Source of the DNA: Agrostemma githago
Taxonomy: Eukaryota > Streptophyta > Magnoliopsida > Caryophyllales > Caryophyllaceae
Assembly (NCBI GenBank): GCA_958450325.1
Contig: OY288262.1
Span: 10,203,081 to 10,267,080, forward strand
Direction: 5' to 3'
Length of the DNA: 64,000 nucleotides
Position 1 is the first letter of the stretch, and every line of letters starts with the position of its first letter. This document shows, piece by piece, positions 55,636 through 64,000 of the stretch. Made by a program: the position numbers and the translations under genes. The notes under the pieces are model-generated. The model worked only from the letters and a program-made list of their open reading frames with translations, was not told the DNA's origin and made no database searches.

Positions 55636-58600
55636 AAGGTTCAGTGTCCCATCTTTGAATCACATCCACGACAGGGTTCACCAATACCCTCTTAGGGTAC
55701 AGTTTCTTGCGGGTTTAGTGACCTTGAATAAGGAAAAGAGTTTAGGGTTGGATTAGGTGTATCCGCGAAGAGGGTCCGCCTAATCCAACCCTAAACCCTT
55801 TTCCGTCCCGTCTTATGCGGTACCCTACTCTTAAGGTTCAGTGTCCCATCTTTGAATCACATCCACGACAGGGTTCACCAATACCCTCTTAGGGTACAGT
55901 TTCTTGCGGGTTTAGTGACCTTGAATAAGGAAAAGGGTTTAGGGTTGGATTAGGCGGATCCGCGAAGCGGGTCCGCCTAGTCTAACCCTAAACACTTTTC
56001 CGTCCCGTCTTATGCGGTACCCTACTCTTAAGGTTCAGTGTCCCATCTTTGAATCACATCCATGACAGGGTTCACCAATACCCTCTTAGGGTACAGTTTC
56101 TTGCGGGTTTAGTGACCTTGAATAAGGAAAAGAGTTTAGGGTTGGATTAGGCGGACCCGCTTCGCGGATCCGCGAAGCGGGTCCGCCAAATCCAACCCTA
56201 AACCCTTTTCCGTCCCGTCTTATGCGGTACCCTACTCTTAAGGTTCAGTGTCCCATCTTTGAATCACATCCACGACAGGGTTCACCAATACCCTCTTAGG
56301 GTACAGTTTCTTGCGGGTTTAGTGACCTTGAATAAGGAAAAGGGTTTGGGGTTGGATTAGGCGGATCCGCGATGCGGGTCCGCCAAATCCAACCCTAAAC
56401 CCTTTTCCGTCCGGTCTTATGCGGTACCCTACTCTTAAGGTTCAGTGTCCCATCTTTGAATCACATCCACGACAGGGTTCACCAATACCCTCTTAGGGTA
56501 CAGTTTCTTGCGGGTTTAGTGACCTTGAATAAGGAAAAGGGTTTAGGGTTGGATTAGGCGGATCCGCGAAGCGGGTCCGCCTAATCCAACCATAAACCCT
56601 TTTCCGTCCCGTTTTATGCGGTACCCTACTCTTAAGGTTCAGTGTCCCATCTTTGAATCACATCCACGACAGGGTTCACCAATACCCTCTTAGGGTACAG
56701 TTTCTTGCGGGTTTAGTGACCTTGAATAAGGAAAAGGGTTTAGGGTTGGATTAGGCGGACCCGCTTCGCGGATCCGCGAAGCGGGTCCGCCAAATCCAAC
56801 CCTAAACCCTTTTCCGTCCCCTCTTATGCGGTACCCTACTCTTAAGGTTCAGTGTCCCATCTTTGAATCACATCCACGACAGGGTTCACCAATACCCTCT
56901 TAGGGTACAGTTTCTTGCGGGTTTAGTGACCTTGAATAAGGAAAAGGGTTTAGGGTTGGATTAGGCGGACCCGCTTCGCGGATCCGCGAAGCGGGTCCGC
57001 CAAATCCAACCCCTAAACCCTTTTCCGTCCCCTCTTATGCGGTACCCTACTCTTAAGGTTCAGTGTCCCATCTTTGAATCACATCCACGACAGGGTTCAC
57101 CAATACCCTCTTAGGGTACAGTTTCTTGCGGGTTTAGTGACCTTGAATAAGGAAAAGAGTTTAGGGTTGGATTAGATGTATCCGCGAAGAGGGTCCGCCT
57201 AATCCAACCCTAAACCCTTTTCCGTCCCGTCTTATGCGGTACCCTACTCTTAAGGTTCAGTGTCCCATCTTTGAATCACATCCACGACAGGGTTCACCAA
57301 TACCCTCTTAGGGTACAGTTTCTTGCGGGTTTAGTGACCTTGAATAAGGAAAAGGGTTTAGGGTTGGATTAGGCGGATCCGCGAAGCGGGTCCGCCTAGT
57401 CTAACCCTAAACACTTTTCCGTCCCGTCTTATGCGGTACCCTACTCTTAAGGTTCAGTGTCCCATCTTTGAATCACATCCATGACAGGGTTCACCAATAC
57501 CCTCTTAGGGTACAGTTTCTTGCGGGTTTAGTGACCTTGAATAAGGAAAAGAGTTTAGGGTTGGATTAGGCGGACCCGCTTCGCGGATCCGCGAAGCGGG
57601 TCCGCCAAATCCAACCCTAAACCCTTTTCCGTCCCGTCTTATGCGGTACCCTACTCTTAAGGTTCAGTGTCCCATCTTTGAATCACATCCACGACAGGGT
57701 TCACCAATACCCTCTTAGGATACAGTTTCTTGCGGGTTTAGTGACCTTGAATAAGGAAAAGGGTTTGGGGTTGGATTAGGCGGATCCGCGATGCGGGTCC
57801 GCCAAATCCAACCCTAAACCCTTTTCCGTCCGGTCTTATGCGGTACCCTACTCTTAAGGTTCAGTGTCCCATCTTTGAATCACATCCACGACAGGGTTCA
57901 CCAATACCCTCTTAGGGTACAGTTTCTTGCGGGTTTAGTGACCTTGAATAAGGAAAAGGGTTTAGGGTTGGATTAGGCGGATCCGCGAAGCGGGTCCGCC
58001 TAATCCAACCATAAACCCTTTTCCGTCCCGTTTTATGCGGTACCCTACTCTTAAGGTTCAGTGTCCCATCTTTGAATCACATCCACGACAGGGTTCACCA
58101 ATAACCTCTTAGGGTACAGTTTCTCGCGGGTTTAGTGACCTTGAATAAGGAAAAGGGTTTAGGGTTGGATTAGGCGGACCCGCTTCGCGGATCCGCGAAG
58201 CGGGTCCGCCAAATCCAACCCTAAACCCTTTTCCGTCCCCTCGTATGCGGTACCCTACTCTTAAGGTTCAGTGTCCCATCTTTGAATCACATCCACGACA
58301 GGGTTCACCAATACCCTCTTAGGGTACAGTTTCTTGCGGGTTTAGTGACCTTGAATAAGGAAAAGGGTTTAGGGTTGGATTAGGCGGACCCGCTTCGCGG
58401 ATCCGCGAAGCGGGTCCGCCAAATCCAACCCTAAACCCTTTTCCGTCCCCACTTATGCGGTACCCTACTCTTAAGGTTCAGTGTCCCATCTTTGAATCAC
58501 ATCCACGACAGGGTTCACCAATACCCTCTTAGGGTACAGTTTCTTGCGGGTTTAGTGACCTTGAATAAGGAAAAGGGTTTGGGGTTGGATTAGGCGGATC

Positions 58601-60169
58601 CGCGAAGCGGGTCCGCCTAATCCAACCCTAAACCCTTTTCCGTCCCGTCTTATGCGGTACCCTACTCTTAAGGTTCAGTGTCCCATCTTTGAATCACATC
58701 CACGACAGGGTTCACCAATACCCTCTTAGGGTACAGTTTCTTGCGGGTTTTGTGACCTTGAATAAGGAAAAGGGTTTAGGGTTGGATTAGGGGGATCCAC
58801 GAAGCGGGTCCGCCTAATCCAACCCTAAACCCTTTTCCGTCCCGTCTTATGCGGTACCCTACTCTTAAGGTTTAGTGTCCCATCTTTGAATCACATCCAC
58901 GACAGGGTTCACCAATACCCTCTTAGGGTACAGTTTCTTGCGGGTTTAGTGACCTTGAATAAGGAAAAGGGTTTAGGGTTGGATTAGGCGGATCCGGGAA
59001 GCGGGTCCGCCTAATCCAACCCTAAACCCTTTTCCGTCCCGTCTTATGTGGTACCCTACTCTTAAGGTTCAGTGTCCCATCTTTGAATCACATCCACGAC
59101 AGGGTTCACAAATACCCTCTTAGGGTACAGTTTCTAGCGGGTTTAGTGACCTTGAATAAGGAAAAGGGTTTAGGGTTGGATTAGGCGGATCCGCGAAGAG
59201 GGTCCGCCTAATCCAACCCTAAACCCTTTTCCGTCTCGTCTTATGCGGTACCCTACTCTTAAGGTTCAGTGTCCCATCTTTGAATCACATCCACGACAGG
59301 GTTCACCAATACCCTCTTAGGGTACAGTTTCTTGCGGGTTTAGTGACCTTGAATAAGGAAAAGAGTTTAGGGTTGGATTAGGTGTATCCGCGAAGAGGGT
59401 CCGCCTAATCCAACCCTAAACCCTTTTCCGTCCCGTCTTATGCGGTACCCTACTCTTAAGGTTCAGTGTCCCATCTTTGAATCACATCCACGACAGGGTT
59501 CACCAATACCCTCTTAGGGTACAGTTTCTTGCGGGTTTAGTGACCTTGAATAAGGAAAAGGGTTTAGGGTTGGATTAGGCGGATCCGCGAAGCGGGTCCG
59601 CCTAGTCTAACCCTAAACACTTTTCCGTCCCGTCTTATGCGGTACCCTACTCTTAAGGTTCAGTGTCCCATCTTTGAATCACATCCATGACAGGGTTCAC
59701 CAATACCCTCTTAGGGTACAGTTTCTTGCGGGTTTAGTGACCTTGAATAAGGAAAAGAGTTTAGGGTTGGATTAGGCGGACCCGCTTCGCGGATCCGCGA
59801 AGCGGGTCCGCCAAATCCAACCCTAAACCCTTTTCCGTCCCCTCTTATGCGGTACCCTACTGTTAAGGTTCAGTGTCCCATCTTTGAATCACATCCACGA
59901 CAGGGTTCACCAATACCCTCTTAGGGTACAGTTTCTTGCGGGTTTAGTGACCTTGAATAAGGAAAAGGGTTTGGGGTTGGATTAGGCGGATCCGCGAAGC
60001 GGGTCCGCCTAATCCAACCCTAAACCCTTTTCCGTCCCGTCTTATGCGGTACCCTACTCTTAAGGTTCAGTGTCCCATCTTTGAATCACATCCACGACAG
60101 GGTTCACCAATACCCTCTTAGGGTACAGTTTCTTGCGGGTTTTGTGACCTTGAATAAGGAAAAGGGTTT

Positions 60170-62170
60170 AGGGTTGGATTAGGCGGATCCGCGAAGCGGG
60201 TCCGCCTAATCCAACCCTAAACCCTTTTCCGTCCCGTCTTATGCGGTACCCTACTCTTAAGGTTTAGTGTCCCATCTTTGAATCACATCCACGACAGGGT
60301 TCACCAATACCCTCTTAGGGTACAGTTTCTTGCGGGTTTAGTGACCTTGAATAAGGAAAAGGGTTTAGGGTTGGATTAGGCGGATCCGCGAAGCGGGTCC
60401 GCCTAATCCAACCCTAAACCCTTTTCCGTCCCGTCTTATGCGGTACCCTACTCTTAAGGTTCAGTGTCCCATCTTTGAATCACATCCACGACAGGGTTCA
60501 CCAATACCCTCTTAGGGTACAGTTTCTTGCGGGTTTAGTGACCTTGAATAAGGAAAAGGGTTTAGGGTTGGATTAGGCGGATCCGCGAAGCGGGTCCGCC
60601 TAATCCAACCATAAACCCTTTTCCGTCCCGTTTTATGCGGTACCCTACTCTTAAGGTTCAGTGTCCCATCTTTGAATCACATCCACGACAGGGTTCACCA
60701 ATACCCTCTTAGGGTACAGTTTCTTGCGGGTTTAGTGACCTTGAATAAGGAAAAGGGTTTAGGGTTGGATTAGGCAGAACCGCTTCGCGGATCCGCGAAG
60801 CGGGTCCGCCAAATCCAACCCTAAACCCTTTTCCGTCCCCTCTTATGCGGTACCCTACTCTTAAGGTTCAGTGTCCCATCTTTGAATCACATCCACGACA
60901 GGGTTCACCAATACCCTCTTAGGGTACAGTTTCTTGCGGGTTTAGTGACCTTGAATAAGGAAAAGGGTTTGGGGTTGGATTAGGCGGATCCGCGAAGCGG
61001 GTCCGCCAAATCCAACCCTAAACCCTTTTCCGTCCCGTCTTATGCGGTACCCTACTCTTAAGGTTCAGTGTCCCATCTTTGAATCACATCCACGACAGGG
61101 TTCACCAATACCCTCTTAGGGTACAGTTTCTTGCGGGTTTAGTGACCTTGAATAAGGAAAAGGGTTTAGGGTTGGATTAGGCGGATCCGCGAAGCGGGTC
61201 CGCCTAATCCAACCCTAAACCCTTTTCCGTCCCGTCTTATGCGGTACCCTACTCTTAAGGTTTAGTGTCCCATCTTTGAATCACATCCACGACAGGGTTC
61301 ACCAATACCCTCTTAGGGTACAGTTTCTTGCGGGTTTAGTGACCTTGAATAAGGAAAAGGGTTTAGGGTTGGATTAGGCGGATCCGCGAAGCGGGTCCGC
61401 CTAATCCAACCCTAAACCCTTTTCCGTCCCGTCTTATGCGGTACCCTACTCTTAAGGTTCAGTGTCCCATCTTTGAATCACATCCACGACAGGGTTCACC
61501 AATACCCTCTTAGGGTACAGTTTCTTGCGGGTTTAGTGACCTTGAATAAGGAAAAGGGTTTAGGGTTGGATTAGGCGGATCCGCGAAGCGGGTCCGCCTA
61601 ATCCAACCATAAACCCTTTTCCGTCCCGTTTTATGCGGTACCCTACTCTTAAGGTTCAGTGTCCCATCTTTGAATCACATCCACGACAGGGTTCACCAAT
61701 ACCCTCTTAGGGTACAGTTTCTTGCGGGTTTAGTGACCTTGAATAAGGAAAAGGGTTTAGGGTTGGATTAGGCAGAACCGCTTCGCGGATCCGCGAAGCG
61801 GGTCCGCCAAATCCAACCCTAAACCCTTTTCCGTCCCCTCTTATGCGGTACCCTACTCTTAAGGTTCAGTGTCCCATCTTTGAATCACATCCACGACAGG
61901 GTTCACCAATACCCTCTTAGGGTACAGTTTCTTGCGGGTTTAGTGACCTTGAATAAGGAAAAGGGTTTGGGGTTGGATTAGGCGGATCCGCGAAGCGGGT
62001 CCGCCAAATCCAACCCGAAACCCTTTTCCGTCCCGTCTTATGCGGTACCCTACTCTTAAGGTTCAGTGTCCCATCTTTGAATCACATCCACGACAGGGTT
62101 CACCAATACCCTCTTAGGGTACAGTTTCTTGCGGGTTTAGTGACCTTGAATAAGGAAAAGGGTTTAGGGT
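60170..62170. repeat. two copies of a five-monomer higher-order unit (998 bp)
   Basis: GGCAGAAC, a rare hinge variant, occurs at 60773 and 61771, exactly 998 bp apart. This equals four 197-bp plus one 210-bp monomer. The neighbouring GGTTTAGTGTCCC and AACCATAAACCC variants recur with the same offset. This period differs from the 1418-bp unit to the left, so several amplification events shaped the array. Confidence 0.8.
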
Positions 62171-64000
62171 TGGATTAGGCGGATCCGCGAAGCGGGTCCG
62201 CCTAATCCAACCCTAAACCCTTTTCCGTCCCGTCTTATGCGGTACCCTACTCTTAAGGTTTAGTGTCCCATCTTTGAATCACATCCACGACAGGGTTCAC
62301 CAATACCCTCTTAGGGTACAGTTTCTTACGGGTTTAGTGACCTTGAATAAGGAAAAGGGTTTAGGGTTGGATTAGGCGGATCCGGGAAGCGGGTCCGCCT
62401 AATCCAACCCTAAACCCTTTTCCGTCCCGTCTTATGTGGTACCCTACACTTAAGGTTCAGTGTCCCATCTTTGAATCACATCCACGACAGGGTTCACAAA
62501 TACCCTCTTAGGGTACAGTTTCTAGCGGGTTTAGTGACCTTGAATAAGGAAAAGGGTTTAGGGTTGGATTAGGCGGATCCGCGAAGAGGGTCCGCCTAAT
62601 CCAACCCTAAACCCTTTTCCGTCTCGTCTTATGCGGTACCCTACTCTTAAGGTTCAGTGTCCCATCTTTGAATCACATCCACGACAGGGTTCACCAATAC
62701 CCTCTTAGGGTACAGTTTCTTGCGGGTTTAGTGACCTTGAATAAGGAAAAGGGTTTAGGGTTGGATTAGGCGGATCCGCGAAGCGGGTCCGCCTAGTCTA
62801 ACCCTAAACACTTTTCCGTCCCGTCTTATGCGGTACCCTACTCTTAAGGTTCAGTGTCCCATCTTTGAATCACATCCATGACAGGGTTCACCAATACCCT
62901 CTTAGGGTACAGTTTCTTGCGGGTTTAGTGACCTTGAATAAGGAAAAGAGTTTAGGGTTGGATTAGGCGGACCCGCTTCGCGGATCCGCGAAGCGGGTCC
63001 GCCAAATCCAACCCTAAATCCTTTTCCGTCCCCTCTTATGCGGTACCCTACTGTTAAGGTTCAGTGTCCCATCTTTGAATCACATCCACGACAGGGTTCA
63101 CCAATACCCTCTTAGGGTACAGTTTCTTGCGGGTTTAGTGACCTTGAATAAGGAAAAGGGTTTGGGGTTGGATTAGGCGGATCCGCGAAGCGGGTCCGCC
63201 TAATCCAACCCTAAACCCTTTTCCGTCCTGTCTTATGCGGTACCCTACTCTTAAGGTTCAGTGTCCCATCTTTGAATCACATCCACGACAGGGTTCACCA
63301 ATACCCTCTTAGGGTACAGTTTCTTGCGGGTTTAGTGACCTTGAATAAGGAAAAGGGTTTGGGGTTGGATTAGGCGGATCCGCGAAGCGGGTCCGCCTAA
63401 TCCAACCCTAAACCCTTTTCCGTCCCGTCTTATGCGGTACCCTACTCTTAAGGTTTAGTGTCCCATCTTTGAATCACATCCACGACAGGGTTCACCAATA
63501 CCCTCTTAGGGTACAGTTTCTTGCGGGTTTAGTGACCTTGAATAAGGAAAAGGGTTTAGGGTTGGATTAGGCGGATCCGGGAAGCGGGTCCGCCTAATCC
63601 AACCCTAAACCCTTTTCCGTCCCGTCTTATGTGGTACCCTACTCTTAAGGTTCAGTGTCCCATCTTTGAATCACATCCACGACAGGGTTCACAAATACCC
63701 TCTTAGGGTACAGTTTCTAGCGGGTTTAGTGACCTTGAATAAGGAAAAGGGTTTAGGGTTGGATTAGGCGGATCCGCGAAGAGGGTCCGCCTAATCCAAC
63801 CCTAAACCCTTTTCCGTCTCGTCTTATGCGGTACCCTACTCTTAAGGTTCAGTGTCCCATCTTTGAATCACATCCACGACAGGGTTCACCAATACCCTCT
63901 TAGGGTACAGTTTCTTGCGGGTTTAGTGACCTTGAATAAGGAAAAGAGTTTAGGGTTGGATTAGGTGTATCCGCGAAGAGGGTCCGCCTAATCCAACCCT

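Larger units (their letters stand above)
40149..64000. repeat. satellite array, 197/210-bp monomers with a central palindrome
   Basis: About 120 head-to-tail monomers fill the rest of the window and run off its right edge. A monomer is CCAACCCTAAACCCTTTTCC, then a core of about 124 bp (GTCCCGTCTTATGCGGTACC through GTGACCTTGAATAA), then GGAAAAGGGTTTAGGGTTGG and a GC-rich hinge. The two 20-bp arms are exact reverse complements. The hinge is either 25 bp (monomer 197 bp) or a 38-bp perfect palindrome (monomer 210 bp). The core itself contains the inverted pair GGTACCCT and AGGGTAC. The word CCCTAAACCC and its complement are telomere-like. Copies are mostly 95 percent or more alike by eye. No coding function is seen: the two identical 61-codon frames at 53142 and 54560 depend on point variants in single monomers. 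Confidence 0.97.

Noticed and set aside
40149..64000. CRISPR-like direct repeats with spacers
   Set aside because: The 'spacers' are nearly identical to one another and the context is a plant nuclear genome. It is a tandem satellite.

Overview
This window is repeat-rich, AT-rich nuclear DNA of a flowering plant. The evidence is plant-type CACTA, LINE and hAT elements, spliced genes with GT/AG introns, TTTAGGG-type telomere-like words, and a fragment of plant mitochondrial small-subunit rRNA. Frequent 'tacggagta'-type words and the F-box-like and Ulp1-associated families suggest a Caryophyllales species (for example Amaranthaceae), but that is only an inference. I see no bacterial operon, CRISPR array or tRNA.

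Layout. 1-8.1 kb: decayed repeats. A possible LTR end lies at 1-187 and a CACTA-like terminus ends at 1452. A locally duplicated module (copies A, B and C) follows, rich in TGTACATA words. It carries a TATA-like box, remnants of a plant Ulp1-associated gene, two broken F-box-like genes and a mitochondrial rRNA insert. 8.1-19.2 kb: an 11-kb CACTA transposon with clear terminal repeats and an AAG target duplication. It holds a TNP2-type transposase gene split by a reverse-oriented 4.7-kb LINE, a second spliced transposase gene (plant Ptta/En/Spm type), and a small hAT-like MITE. It landed just before the stop codon of a minus-strand ORF resembling the XS domain. 20.3-20.9 kb: the only F-box-like gene with an intact frame, behind a TATA box and a pyrimidine-rich leader. 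22.5-28.4 kb: a spliced Ulp1-associated gene, part of which is duplicated head to head as a large inverted repeat. The reverse copy continues into Ulp1-like exons. 28.4-31.5 kb: simple-repeat and AGTAACA-rich DNA. 31.5-34.3 kb: a broken hAT transposase. 34.3-39.2 kb: no genes, with pieces resembling retrotransposon or MITE sequence. 39.24-40.15 kb: a 330-bp tandem repeat. 40.15-64 kb: a continuous satellite array running off the right edge.

The satellite is the most distinctive feature. Its monomers (197 or 210 bp, with 85-bp short forms) combine a roughly 124-bp core with a GC-rich palindrome of up to 86 bp, whose arms each carry a telomere-like CCCTAAACCC word in opposite orientation. Shared variants show higher-order blocks of five (998 bp) and seven (1418 bp) monomers and a 6031-bp block duplication. 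Most genes here are transposon genes or broken family members. The intact F-box-like ORF at 20.3 kb and LINE ORF1 have open frames; the XS-like ORF is also open, but its native end is cut by the CACTA element. The second CACTA transposase is near-intact.
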